Shown piece after piece: positions 33,635-45,784 of a DNA stretch of 64,000 bases (positions are counted from its first letter, which is position 1; the number at the start of each line of letters is the position of its first letter). The notes under the pieces are model-generated. The model was not told where the DNA came from and did not search any database. It was given only the letters and a program-made list of their open reading frames with translations. Source of the stretch: Echria macrotheca (taxonomy: Eukaryota; Ascomycota; Sordariomycetes; Sordariales; Schizotheciaceae); contig MU839828.1 of the NCBI GenBank assembly GCA_030411725.1, forward strand, positions 62,001 through 126,000, written 5' to 3'. Both the position numbers and the translations under genes were made by a program.

Positions 33635-36600
33635 GGTTATTTCTGGGGCATCGCGTTGGGATGGAGATGCCCGCTGTTGGCACCTGGCAGGCAATTCCTG
33701 AGGTGGTCCGGCCGGTATTGGAGTCGCAAAATCGCACCGTCCGAGGGCGGAGATGGTGTGTGCATGGGATGCGGGGCGCGTGAGGCCGGGTCACTTCCAC
33801 GGCTCGCAAACATGACTCACCTTTTGATCTTGGGGTTGAGGAAACTGGGCCTGGTGGGCAAGCAGGGCGCTTGGAGAGCCGGAAAACCGCAAGCTGGCGT
33901 GCTGATAAGGGCATCGAGGGCAGGCTTGGGAGGAGCTCACTTCGCGGGCTGTCTCGAAGCTATCAAGGATGCCGCTGGGCTCCTGCCACTCGGCATTGCA
34001 CTGGCTTGTTGAGAGGTTGAAAAAGGGCCGTCTTGCTTGGGGGGTGGGCGGCGGATGTGGAACCAGTCGGAAAGATGATCAGCAGGACGCGGCACGACCA
34101 ATCAGCGGACGACGCCGACCTCCACCACGATCGCCCCTAGGCACGTCCCGAGACCCCCCGCATCCACTTTATTACGAGGCCATCGACCTGCAGCAAGCTT
34201 GCCAGATCTTGGCCGCTCGACTGCCGACCGGATGTTGCTCAGATCTTGATATGGGGTGGAGTTGCACCACGGACGGCGCCAGACACCAGGGGTCCCCGCA
34301 GCAACACCATGCACAATACTATCGCCCATGGGCACCCTGGAGCAGGTATTGGCCCGACACGACGCTGCCGATGCCGTTGCGTCGCCTTGGTGTTTCTCGT
34401 TTCTCGCAACCAGATCTACGAAGCATGAGCTGCCTGACTGGAGGCCGCTGCATGGCGGATGGGACACGGGAGCAACGTGCAGCCACTGCATGACGGCTGG
34501 GACCTACACGAGGCACCCATTCAGGGCGCTGGTCAGGACGGTTATCTGATCCCACGGAGCTACCCCAAGGGCCGCGAAGGTCACCCAGAGGGCGGCCCCG
34601 AGACCACTGTCTGCCGATGGTTGCACCCCAAATAGCAACCGAGACACCCAGCTGCCGATGTGGGCAGGCGCATCGATATCTCCGAGCTTTTCACTTTTGC
34701 ATCACGACACCGAACAGCACCCTGGAAGTGTGCCCGCCGGCCTTGGACATCAAAAGGGTCTGGTCGCCGTCGGGTACACCCTCTGGGGTGGGCACAGCTG
34801 CCTGGTCAGACCACCAGGATCGTTGTTGGTCACCGACCATGGGCGGGCGTTGGTGACCGTGGAGATTTTGCTCCGCTCGGGTCACGGGGGACGCGTTGAC
34901 ATGCACCACCACTTCTGGAATCCATTGTGGGTCACAACTTGGCGTTTTCACACAGGGTTTGGTTCTTTCACAGTGTTGCAGGCATTTACATGGGTTATTA
35001 GATTGTTCTCGTTGTCATTCTCTTGAAGTTCTCCCCGCATTTCTTCATTGCAACTTCTCGGCGCTTCTCATACAGAGTTATCCTTTTCTCGAATGCATTT
35101 GTATCTGGCCAGGGCATGTTTTCTTTTCGCTGTTGATTTGCTTGCTGTTTGCAACCTGGGATTCTAAAAAGTTTTGGTGGCATGGGGCATTGTTATTGCT
35201 TGCGAGTTTTCGTAGTGGGGGTTCGGATAATCTCTGTCTTTTTTGCGTGTGGTGTCTGTCTGTCTGGTTGTCTCTTGGGTCTTGGATGGGAAAGATGAAC
35301 GCGAGATACCCTTCGTTCTTTCTTTGGTGTCGCCCTTTTTGCTTTTACAACCTGGGTAATCCGTGACGGTGGGATATGGAAATACATGCTTGGATAATTC
35401 TACAATGGGTTTTGGGGGCATGGAGTTTTGAGCGTTGAATGGACGTCATATGGAACTGACTCATGTAAGACGGAGGATGGAAGGGATAAATCTTTGTTTT
35501 TACGATGCATACCTTATTTTACCTAGTTGCTTGGATATATCCTGGTAATACACGTCACAGAAATCCTGCTTTCGGTCTTGTGCTGTCGAAGTCGTATGTC
35601 GAAATTGAGGGGCCTGTGTAGTTGCGGGACCAGCCGTTGATCTGCACCACCCGTGCCTCTTCTTCGCGGCCACCAGCAGCTGTATGTTTCAAGTAACCAT
35701 CGCCGAATAACGCCCCGGCTTCGGCTGAACCGTCCAGCATATATACTTCTGGCTAACGCCGTCCCGAGGCCGCGGTCCGACGTTTGGAACTAAATATCAC
35801 ACTCATGGTTCAATGTTGCAATGCCACTAATAACAAAAGCTGGTGTTGAACATCTCACAGCTCCGGGCTCGGGCTCGGCAGTACCACCATGCTCGGGGTG
35901 ACGCTCCAAGTCCAGATTGTACTACACATGCATCCCCTCCCCGCAACACCGCTGCATGACAGGTGGGACGCATTTTATTTTTATTTTTCAGGAGTTTCTT
36001 AAGGTATCGTCTATTCTACTTTGGGTGGAGGAGCTGTGTTGACTCCACCCAGCCACGTGTGAGGGTTTGACTAAGGTAGGTGGTTAGATTACCTACCTGG
36101 GTGGTTTGGTGAATGGCGGATTCGAAGATGTGTTACGGGACGACTGGACTTGGATATGTATCGTTGGCTTCTCTAAAAGACTAAAGATTTATTAGGGGAT
36201 ATATGTTGCCCTTTTGGGAGAGAAAGAGGTAAAATGCCCGCGTGGGTTAGTGACGACTTGTTTATGCATACGGGGTCCGGGGATGGCCATCTGGTACATG
36301 TATCTAAGGTGGATCTAATTTTGCGTGTTGACATATTCTATTCAAAGGGGAGGTTGTATCTGCAAATATGTAGATGTATCTACTATCTAGATTTTGGCCG
36401 TTGGTGTATTCTGCAGGGACGGGTTGTATTGCTAGGCTGCAGAGCGTTGATGTGGTTTAGAATCAAATGATATGCGCTTGTTAATGCAAGGTACAGATGG
36501 AGATCGTGGATATTACCTGTTGAATTCGAGGTGGATGCGTATAGATGATGTCGAACTTTGAAGCGCCAGTCCCGCGAACCGCTCCATATACGTTGTGTAT

Positions 36601-36783
36601 CTCTATGATGTTTGGTATACGGAGTGGAATCAGATAACGAGGAGGCCCAGTGTTTCTGTCCGAGTGGTATTATTTCTCACAGAGGTACCGTGGTCGCTCG
36701 TACAATTATGTCTACTAGAGAGATTGATCGTCTCCCATTCAGTGTATTGAGAGTTGCTAGACACTTCAGCCCCCCCCAAAGTA
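33635..36783. other. Large gap between two convergent 3' ends
   Basis: This 3.1-kb stretch lies between the stop of medA and the stop of the convergent minus-strand gene, so no promoter of these two genes is needed here. Overlapping ORFs of up to 174 residues have no recognisable features. The part 34,900-35,540 is T-rich on the plus strand. Two inverted repeats occur near 36,021-36,052 (GGTGGAGGAG and CTCCACCC) and 36,074-36,098 (AGGTAGGT and ACCTACCT). A long medA 3' leader, an antisense RNA or a decayed insertion are all possible; I see no direct support for any. Confidence 0.4.
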
Positions 36784-39168
36784 TTATTTCCGACCGAGTC
36801 TAAGCCAGCTAAGCCGGCGCATTGTCTTTTCCAGCAATCCCTCCCGGTGCTTCAACCCCTTTGAATTACCCCGGTCCTCGCCCGACACTCCGTCAGCTGC
36901 CTCTTCCTTTTGTTTTTTTCTGAGTACCTCTTCCAGAAACGACACCAGTGCAGCCCCGTCGTATACAGCTGGTGTCTTTGTCCTCCTGGGCTGACCTTTG
37001 GAGAGGTCCACCGTGCTGATGACCCAGTCTATTTCCGCTGGTTCCATACGGTAGAATACAACAGCGGGGAACATGAACGCAACTCTGAAGAGTGCCCCCT
37101 CCATGTCTGTGGCGATGGCCATTAGCACTTCGGACCTATCGATGAACAGAACAGTTTCTTTGGGTACGTAAAATGCGCGTGGACCCCCGAAATTTCGTCG
37201 TATGCGATCAACACGTTCCTCAGAAATTCCCGAACTCCATAGGTCGAACCATTGTGGAGTCAGAGCTTTTCGGTCAGGCGGATAGACAATTCCACAGCTT
37301 GAATGCGCCATTGTTGTTGCTGGTGCCAAAGTCAATGTCGTCACCGCCCATATCTTTTTGTCACTGATTTGGGCGGTCCGTATGGCCTCAGGAATCGAGG
37401 GCTGGGGAAGGTGTTCAAACGCGAAGGCGCCCAGGAACGAGGGCGGACACTTGGCTGTCAACTGACCGTAGGCTTGATCGCATAAAAGAGTGCCACCTTC
37501 ACAGTCGGTGGCTTTGCATATTTGGTCCCAATCTTCCAACTCCGGACGTGTGAGACACAAGGAGCTGATCTCGTAGACCCCCAACCTGCGGTCAGAGTAT
37601 TTATGGTACAGCATCGATATGGCCTTATGCTCAGGGTGGCCCTTCGCCTGGTACGTTTTGATGGTGCCCAAATCAAGGTTTTGGAACCTGAAGAGCCGTA
37701 TTTCGCCGTCTGGACAAAGTAAGCACGGGGTGAACCACGGTGGGTGAAGGTGTCGTTGCAAGGAAGTTGGCTGGAGTATCTGGTAAAACTTCTTCCCTCC
37801 TGGGGTATTCAGACTGATGATGGTGCCAGGACTCCCGTGGTCTTGAGCTTCGTAACCGAGGCCGGTGGCCATTTTTGCCAGGGCATGGAGCATGTCGATG
37901 ATGAACGTATAGAATGTCGGCATGCCTTGGATACTTTTAGGGATGAGGAAGCCCGTGATCGCGACGACACACAAGAAGAAGTCGTTTTTTTGAATCATCG
38001 ACTTCCACCGCTGCTCATTCATGCTGCTTGCGCCTTCAATAACATGTGTTGTATATATGTCGGCGTTCGGATCCTTCACGACGAACTCTCGGATAACCGT
38101 GTCATCTATGTCCAGCGGGAAGACTTCGACGTCGTGCAGATCTGGGAGAAACGGGGAAAGTTTGACAATATCCGCGGATTTGCCCAAACTAACCGCTTCC
38201 GTCTCCTTGTTGCTCTGAATGAGCTGTGGGGGATGGGAAGGGGATTTCTCGGTTTTGGTCGGCTCTGGATGTTTGGGGAGAATTTCAGATTCATCCTGGC
38301 ACTTCGACGAAACTCCTCCGCCTACTCTCGGTTCCGTGACTCGTGTACCCATGATGCGCCTATCACTAGCTGCTTCCACTAGCTCAGTCCGTTCGCCGGA
38401 ACGGCGGCTGTCTTTGGGTTCGCCCTGATATGAGATGGTTTCAACATCATGTGGAAAGGGTTCCCCGACGATGGATTCGCAATAAGTGGTCACCGAGTCC
38501 AAATAACGGTTCAGCACCCACTCACGGGGCGTCAGGCCAGAGGTTTGTTGACTCTGCCAACGCAGAAACAAGGCCCGCAGCTCAGCGATGTCGTCCCTCA
38601 CCTCGGGGATCAGTGCGGCATTCTCTCCAATATCTTCGACATCCTGGCGGATCTTGGTGGTATCGCCTTTGATGTCGTGCGTGACCGACCTGGACCATGG
38701 TTAGAACCACGAAACCACGAATAGGCAACATCGGGGCTAGGCAATAGCGAAAGCAACATACATCTGGATGCACGTCACTGTGATATTCAGAGCCTTGACG
38801 TGCGCATCGAGCTGCTTCTCAAGTCCTAGGACCTTGTCCTTGCCAAAGAGAGCCCATCGCATGCCGGATCGAGGCTGGTACTTGGAAAGCAGGGCATCGA
38901 CCTCGGCTAGAATACTATTGCAGTTGTCGATAATCGGTCCCAACTGCGGCTGGAACGAGGGAGGAACACGACAAGGGCCTTCTTCGGGCGCGAGGTCGTC
39001 CTTGAGCAGGCCGAGCACGAGATTGAGGTCGGCGGTCTGGCGCGACAAGGCGGTGAGGTCGTCTTTGGCTTCGCGACAGCGGATGATGAACCTGGTGATG
39101 TCAGTTCCGACCTTGACGGCGGCGCCCGCCACGGCGAGACATGACGACGCGATGGAGAGCGGATCCAT
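36784..39168 (-). CDS. Protein with HeLo-like fungal N-terminal domain, unknown C-terminal region
   Basis: This encodes a 770-residue protein in two exons, 39168-38762 and 38689-36784, with a 72-nt intron and phase-2 junction. It opens MDPLSIASSCLAVAGAAVKV, followed by RFIIRCREAKDDLTALSRQT and NLVLGLLKDDLAPEEG. This is the typical start of the fungal HeLo-like N-terminal family, found at the N-terminus of many NLR/STAND proteins and some stand-alone proteins; in related HeLo proteins the domain forms a membrane-active helical bundle in incompatibility or cell-death signalling. A helical region to about residue 190 (DIKGDTTKIRQDVEDIGENA) probably forms a coiled coil. A charged linker then leads into about 450 residues with mixed hydrophobic blocks that I do not recognise. 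No NACHT or NB-ARC Walker motif and no ANK, TPR or WD repeat is seen, so it is not a canonical NLR. The function is unknown. Confidence 0.8.
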
Positions 39169-39392
39169 GGTCGGCTGGTAACTTGAAGTCCGTCGAGGAC
39201 TGGACTGAACGAGCAGCAGCACAACAAAACGATCGAGACCCCGCATCTCCCAGCTAGAATATTCTCGCTTTTTTTTTTGCATTAGCCGATCCATGTCGGA
39301 TCTGACCAACCACAACCTGGACTCTCACAGCCACATCACCAACGCTAACGGCGGGACCTTTGTCATGTCGCATCATCATCTACCATGCGGGG

Positions 39393-40379
39393 GTGGGGGG
39401 GGTTTTAAACAGACTGTTATAAGCGTTTTGGGGGTGGTAACAGACTGTTCACGCCTCCAACAGAGTGTTCACACATCAACAGAGCTTTAAAAGCGGAATA
39501 GGGCCGAAATTCTGTTATCAGCCTAACAGATGTTGGGCCTAACAGGTCGGGGGCTAAATTATCCACTAAAACAGCAGTTAACACGAAATTTCTAATTATG
39601 CCCCAACAGCTTTTTGCCCAGAACAGTCTGCTAGGGGCCACTTATCAGTTCTAAAGGCTGTTGCAAGGGCTGTTGTAAGGGCTGTTGTAAGGGCTGTTGC
39701 TAAGGGCTGTTGCAAAAGCTGTTGTGAGTGCTGTTGGTTGTAAATACTGTTGGTTGCAAAAGCTGTTAGGTAAGGTAGGCTGTTGGGTAGGCTGTTGGGT
39801 AGGCTGTTGGGTAGGCTGTTGCGCCGGCTGTTGCAAAGGCTGATGAGTAGGCTGTTTGTTGTAAATACTGTTAGTTGTAACAGCTGTTAGGTAGGCTGTT
39901 GGGTAGTCTGTAGGCTGTTGGGTAGTCTGTAGGCTGTTGGGTAGTTTGTAGGCTGTTGGGTAGGCTGTTGCATAGGCTGTTAGAATAGTTGTGAGGATTG
40001 TAGGTGGGTTGTTAAGTATTAATTTTAGATGCCCTTAGTAAATTAAAAGAAATTGGGCTAAGTGGCTAAGCGGTAGTGCCGCGTAGTTTCTTTTCAAATA
40101 TTTATTTTCTATTTCAATAGGTCTGCCGTTTAATTCCTTGTTGTGGCTTTTATGCTACGTGCCTACCCTTTTGCTCCTGCCTCGCTTGCCTGAAGCTTTT
40201 TTTGCAGTTATAACAGCTCTTAGATCCAACAGCGATCTAACTAACAGCTGTTAGGCCCTCAACAGCTTTTAGAAGGAAAATTGGGGGTTGGCCAAATCAC
40301 ACTTACGAGACATTTAAAGCACTGGCTATGTTGATACCCCAACAGTCTGTTTTGACCTCTGTTGAAAACCCCCCCCCCT
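39393..40379. mobile_element. CTGTTG/CAACAG-saturated repeat element, about 1 kb
   Basis: The ends are imperfect inverted repeats. The left is GGGGGGGTTTTAAACAGAC; the right, read on the other strand, is GGGGGGGTTTTCAACAGAG. Between them the hexamer CTGTTG or its complement recurs dozens of times. A core minisatellite of GGCTGTTGGGTA and GGCTGTTGTAA units fills about 39655-39990. The right third is AT-rich and includes a tRNA-like box A. There is no ORF of any length. The structure fits a non-autonomous DNA transposon or satellite-like element. I could not define a target-site duplication because both ends merge into G or C homopolymers. Confidence 0.65.
40062..40137 (+). other. Degenerate tRNA-like promoter boxes inside the CTGTTG element
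   Basis: GTGGCTAAGCGGTAGTGCC (from 40062) resembles an RNA polymerase III box A and can fold into a D-arm with a GGC/GCC stem. GTTTAATTCC at 40128-40137 is two changes from a box B. The spacing of about 65 bases is larger than in an ordinary tRNA and no acceptor stem closes. This may be the head of a tRNA-derived element or coincidence. Confidence 0.25.
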
Positions 40380-40423
40380 ACTGCAAGGTAGTTCTAGATC
40401 TAGTGTTTGCACTGGCGTCAGTT

Positions 40424-40651
40424 CTAGTGCTGTAACGAAATGAGTTTAAGTTCGGTCATGTTCCTCCTCAGCTTCCAGGTTCCCATTTGAAGTTTCTTCA
40501 GATCCTCTCTGATACAGCCAAGTCCATTCTGGAAGAAAGAATGACCATACAATCCGTGTTCTTCCTTCAAGGCCACCCCCGAGATCACCAAGATCCCCAG
40601 CAAAAACAAGATCAACAAGAACAGAATCACTGACAAGAACAATCTGCACAA
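40424..40651 (-). CDS. Possible small membrane protein ORF between two elements
   Basis: This is a 75-residue ORF with one strong hydrophobic helix near its start (LFLSVILFLLILFLLGILV) followed by a hydrophilic tail. It lies between the CTGTTG element and copy B of the MITE family, so its promoter would be inside copy B. No family is recognised and the ORF is short, so it may equally be a gene fragment or chance. Confidence 0.2.
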   Translation of the reverse strand: MCRLFLSVILFLLILFLLGILVISGVALKEEHGLYGHSFFQNGLGCIREDLKKLQMGTWKLRRNMTELKLISLQH

Positions 40652-40693
40652 CTGTTCGAGCTATCTGTCATTTTCCTCGGCTACGACATTCTT

Positions 40694-41116
40694 GGCATCT
40701 GATAGGGGTGCACCCCCCTTTTGCTACGGGTGCATCCCCCGGCCATCGTATTTTACGCATATACCCTTTAATTTACAGCTAATGTTTTTCCTAAAATCTA
40801 TATATATATATTTATCAAAGGCCTATTTGCTATATACAAGTGGTTTTAAACTTGTAAAGGTAAAGAAAAGTAAAGATTTAAGGTCGTTACGTTTATTTGC
40901 TATACCCCTAGAAACGCGTCAAGTCGAGACCTTTTATATCTTATTTTCGGTAAATAAAGGTTTAAAAACGTGTTTAATAAATTGTAAAGCCCTCACTAAT
41001 AGCCCTCTTGGCATTATTAATACACCGGAACGCTTATACTTGAAGATATAGGCCGAAAATGTATCTCTAAGGGGATACGTACGGATCAAAAGGGGGGTGC
41101 ACCCCTATAAGACGCC
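40694..41116 (+). mobile_element. Inverted-repeat MITE-like element, copy B
   Basis: This full-length copy of 423 bp has the same orientation and interior as copy A (GTAAAGATTTAAGG, GAGACCTTTTATATC, TATAGGCCGAAAATG). The left end is GGCATCTGATAGGGGTGCAC; the right end, GTGCACCCCTATAAGACGCC, has two substitutions. TTCTT directly borders both ends, which could be the remains of a target duplication. No coding capacity. Confidence 0.9.
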
Positions 41117-42330
41117 TTCTTCTCCTCGAAATTGGTCCTCTCGACTAGTTTTCGAGTCATCAATATGCCCTAGACGCCGGAGATACCGCACCTGTGGAAT
41201 ATGCACGTCGAATTAGGAACGTGACTACCGAGATGAGCGAATTCAGCGACAACAGATCACCGTCGAGACCAACTGGTGCGTTTTCCACCTCTCACTGCCA
41301 CTGCGTCACCTCTCGACCTCCACCTACCTCCAGCTCTCTCCTATCCAATTTCGATAAGTGTGACGGCTTGGTCGCTGTACCCACACCCAAATGGGGCAGC
41401 GTTCCAAAAGGATTGCTAGAACTCGAAGGTCGTCATGGGTCGCTGCACCCATATCCAACCCAGCCAGCCTCCGAAAGAAAAAGGATTCACATAAATCGGT
41501 TCCAGGCAACCGGCTTCCTACCTTGCAGCAAGAATCTGGCAATTGAAATATGGCTTCTCGGCATCTGGCAGCCGGCTTCCTACCTTCCTACCTTACAGCC
41601 ATCTTCCTACCTACCTTCCTAGCTTACAGCCTGCTTCCTACTTTCCGACCTTACAGCGAAGGCCAGCACCTTGGAATCCCAACCGTTCAACCAACTGTGC
41701 GTATATGCCAGTACAGCCAGGGCCGTGACTACACGTCCCAGACCGAGATATCAACAAAGATGTCCTGCTACTGGGTTACCTAAAATACCGGAAACCTCAG
41801 TGGGTCAGCCATGTGTGCTGTCATCGCCGACCTCATGCTAACATGGAGCCACGAGCAGCACGGTCGTATATCCCACCGTCCGATTTCGATTCCACGGATT
41901 GCACCCCCGTACACGCAGGTATGTCCCTTTCGCGCTCACGTACTGGACCGCATAAGCATTCCTGTATTTAAAGTAAACTGCCAACAGGGCAATCCACCAC
42001 CACTTATATCGAATGATTGGACTGCTTCTTACCACCTTTTTGTTACCTTTGCTTTTGCGTACCTTTGCCCATCATACCTTATAACCACCACAGGTTTTAA
42101 GTTAACACCGGTCTTACCACCGGGGATGGTACAGGGAAGAGAAGGGGTGGTGCGCCGGGAGAGTCTCTTTCCTTTTAAATGACCTTGTGTACCATGATGA
42201 CAAGGCCGGGACGGATGCAAAGTGGGCAGGGGAGTCGCAGCAGAATTTTGAAGTCGTTCTCAGAAGCGATGTCTTGTTATGATGGAGTGGAGGCCGTGTT
42301 GCCGCCGTAGTCGAGGTAGGTATTCAAGAA
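41117..42330. other. Spacer between MITE copies B and C
   Basis: I find no supported gene here. A degenerate (TTCCTACC)n/(CTTACAGC)n tract occupies about 41515-41655. ORFs of up to 142 residues cross it but are low-complexity. The remainder has no recognised feature. Confidence 0.45.
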
Positions 42331-42760
42331 GGCCTCTGATAGGGATGCACCCCCCTTTTGATCCGTACGCATCCCCTTGAAGATAATTTTTTCGCCTACA
42401 TCCTCAAATACAGGCGTTTTGGCGTATTAGCAATGCCAAAAGGGTTATTAATGAGAGCCTTACGATCTATCAATTAGGTACGTTTTTAAACCTCTATCTA
42501 CCAGAAATAAGATATAAAAAGTCACGACCTAACGCATACCTACCCAGGGGCCTAGCAAATAAACATAACTACCTTATACCTCTACTTTTATCAGCCTTTA
42601 TAACTTTCAAACCCCTTACCATATAATAGATAGGCCTCTGACAGGTATATATTCAGCTTTTAGGGAAAATATCAACAGTAGATTCGAGGGCCGATGCGTA
42701 AAACGCTATTGCGAGGGGATGCACCCGTAGCAAAAGGGGGGTGCACCCCTATCAGATGCC
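42331..42760 (-). mobile_element. Inverted-repeat MITE-like element, copy C, with 8-bp target duplication
   Basis: This 430-bp copy is inverted relative to copies A, B and D. TTCAAGAA immediately precedes it (42323-42330) and immediately follows it (42761-42768). This is a perfect 8-bp target-site duplication that fixes both ends of the element. Eight-base duplications are typical of hAT transposons and also occur in Merlin and P families. The right terminus (GTGCACCCCTATCAGATGCC) is intact and the left has three changes. Confidence 0.93.
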
Positions 42761-42864
42761 TTCAAGAACGCATGTAGGGGCTATATAGGAAGCAAAGGAA
42801 AAGTAGAGATGTTGATAATCCTGGACGAGGTTCTCTAGGAAACGTAACAGATCTCAAAATTAAT

Positions 42865-45784
42865 CTACATAAACAAAGGATTCGGGAAGGAATAGGGAGG
42901 GGGTCCAAAACAACAATCATTCGGGGCTGGCTGTGTGGTAAACGGCACGGGATCGGGCACCGTGGTCGTCATCGCATGAAACGAAACGGTCGGCGTGACG
43001 GTGACCTGGCCGCCGACCAGACTGCACCCTATGCCCTCGTCTCTGTCTTGTGTTCTATTGGGACCGAGGTTGTAGCTGCAGTTCATGGGGAGATATCCCT
43101 TCCAGGTACCGTTGAAGAAGATGCTGTTATGCAACGAGCCATTAATACCCGTCCATCTTTGCATGTTCCAAGAACACCAGAGCATCAGGCGTATAAGAAG
43201 ATTAACACGGCGTACAAAAAGATTAACAAGAAGTAGGAGCCACAATGAATTGAACAAGAAGCCAATAAAAAAGAGAGAGAGAAAGAGGGAGATTGAGAAA
43301 AAGGTAAATGAGAAGAGAGAAAAAGAGAGAGAGAGAGAGAGAAAGAGAGAAGATAAAAAAGTTAATGGGCAAAGAACCAAAAAAAGGGAAAAAAAAAAGA
43401 AAAAAGAGAAAACTTACGGAGTCCCCGGATCCTTATCATCACAATACCACGCCTGCTCCAGCTCCAAATACCCCGTCGCGGCATCAAACCGCACCTCCCA
43501 CCCAAGAAACTCATAAAAATCAAACCCCGGGTCCCAGTCGTAAAACCCGGCAAACCGATCAAAATTTCTGTACCGCACACTCGGATCCGCACCCCTCAGG
43601 AACGGCGTCAACGCCACCCGCGCACTCGAAGGCGGGACCTGGAACTCATCCCTATGCGGGCCCACGCCGACCTCTCTTATGACGCCGGTACTGCCCGGTC
43701 TCCCCTGAAATACAGACGAGACTAAATCGAACCGGAACCGCGTCTGCAGCTGGTCGCCCTCCGCTGTGCCGAACCAGTCTATTTGGTCTGGACCGGGCCA
43801 GTTGAACCACTCCGTCTGGAGGGAGACGGGATCGTTGTCTGAGGGGCGGAGGGTCCATTCTACGGGTCCGCGGCCTAGGGAGGAGATTGTGCAGCTCCAT
43901 TTTTTGGGGGAGGGGGTGGGGTCGGGGGAGGTGAGGGCGTTGGGGGGGAGGGACTCTATGGAAAGGGATGAGATTGAGGGGTGGAGAGGGAGGGGGTGGG
44001 ATTCGTTGGGATTGGTGAGGGAGATGAAGGATGTGGTGAGGGTGACGTCGCAGTAGATCTTGCCGCCGGAGAAGGGGGTCGTCGAGCAGAGGGTGTGGTT
44101 GGCTGTGGTGGTGGAGGTGCCGGCTACGAGGGCTGGGTTGGAGGTTTTGGAGGCGACGGCGAGGGCGGTGAAGCGCTTGGGTGGTTGGGTGTTGGTGTCG
44201 TTGCAGTACCAGGTTTGGTTGATTTTTAGAGTTGCAGTGGTGAGGTTTAGGTTTATGGAAGAGTCGAGCGCGTAGAGCGGGAATGTGTGTGGGAGCGGTG
44301 GCGGAGGGGGGGTGAGTGGGCAGGGGAGCCAGATGGTCGAGAGGTTGGAGGGGTTGTCGAGGATGCGATCGGTGCTGGAGCAGGCGAAGTTGAGACCGGT
44401 GGCCTCGTTGCGGAACTCGACTTGTAGCGTGCGGTTCCACGGGGTGGGGGGGCGGTCGTGTACAAACAGGTCGGGCCAGTAGCTACTGATGTTGGTGGTT
44501 TGGTAGAGGAATTTGGTTACTGAGAAGACGTTGGCGCTGGGATCTTCGGAGAGCGCCATGCAGCCTGGGTTGCTGGCACCGGGCGGAGCGGGAATCGGGG
44601 CGGGTGTGAGATTACCAAAGTTGGAGAGGCTGCCGTGGATGATCAGGGGTTTGGAATCGGCAACAGCGCTGTCGTTGTAGGTTGGTATCACGACAGTCGC
44701 CTCGGCTGTGAAGTTCGTCCTGTTGCACGGTGTTAGTCTCGACCCATGTCGATTGAGAAGGCCAAGGAGCATACGAGTATTTCCCGTTGACATCTCCACA
44801 AACCCAGTCCTCTCGGATAGTTAACAACTTGGTCCGCCATTGAAAATGCAGCGAAAAGCGTGAATGGTTCTCGGACTGCCCCGACTCAGGGGTACAGACG
44901 GGAACGAGATCCTCACCGGCCGTGTTGTCGCCTCCGGAGTGGCAGATGACACGTGCCCCTGACGCCCGGCTTTGAAGGGTTAAACTAAAATCAGCTGTTT
45001 TCGCACTGTTGTTTGAACCAGGAGGGACAGAAGAAAACCCAGACAGTGTCCAGTCGGGATACGTGAATGACATATCGGTGCAGTCCGTCTTCGGCGGCGG
45101 ACTCAGTCCATGAGCAGGCGGTATCTGGGGCGTAGGATCCGGCACAAGTTTTGGGGTTCCCGGCAGCGGACCCGTCGGTTGCCATTGATTTTTAATCGTC
45201 CATGGAACCGACGTCGAGAAAGAACACGGAAAGTCGACGTTCGCCTTCCCGTCGCTCGGACAGGTGACGTTGAGGACAACATCGGTGCGGGACTGGTACA
45301 CCTGGGGATAGGACCCATTGACGATGTCGCAGAACCAGTACTGGGCAACCCGAATGGCGGCGTCTGTGGATTTGTTCATGGCGAGGAAGTCGGACCGCAC
45401 GTTGAGAAGGGTTTTGGTTTGCGGAGACGGGTCGGTTGGCACGCAGTTTTGGGAGTCCCAATAACTCGCACTGCGATAGTACGGTGCTGGACCCCATGTG
45501 CAGCGGAGCGAGTAGTTATTTGTCACATCGTGGAGTGTAAAATTGACTGATGCCCAGTAGGGGCGCGATGGTCCCTGTTCGTCGTCTGGAAAGGACTTGG
45601 AGACGGCGATGTTGCTGACTTGGTATACTGGGGTGACGAAGTTTCGTTTGATACAGGGGTTCGGTGGCTTGCCGAAGGACATAGAGCTGTTGCTCATGGG
45701 GAAGGGTACGGTGGTCCCATCCTGTGGCAGACATGATGCCGCTGTCGCGAGGACAACAGCGGCGATGTATCGATACCAGCTCAT
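42865..45784 (-). CDS. Large secreted protein of repeated W-x-C-x-D modules
   Basis: This encodes a predicted secreted protein of 867 residues in three exons, 45784-44775, 44719-43418 and 43156-42865. The chosen ATG gives a clean signal peptide (MSWYRYIAAVVLATAASC); an in-frame ATG nine codons upstream would spoil it. Four modules of about 150-250 residues each end in a strand with a common signature: AQYWFCDIVNGSYP, REDWVCGDVNGKYS, NQTWYCNDTNTQPP and EQAWYCDDKDPGTP. Each is preceded by a beta-rich segment with NxS/T glycosylation sites and an earlier Cys. No membrane anchor or enzyme motif is seen. The second intron is long (261 nt) and contains a (CT)n tract on the sense strand. MITE copies C and D, in opposite orientations, border the gene. 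The fold resembles fungal Ig-like or AA1-like secreted proteins, but I do not recognise the family. An extracellular or host/competitor-facing role is inference. Confidence 0.75.

Noticed and set aside
39655..39990. CRISPR-like or telomere-like array
   Set aside because: The units are short, irregular CTGTTG-based words without spacers in a eukaryotic context. It is a minisatellite within a repeat element.
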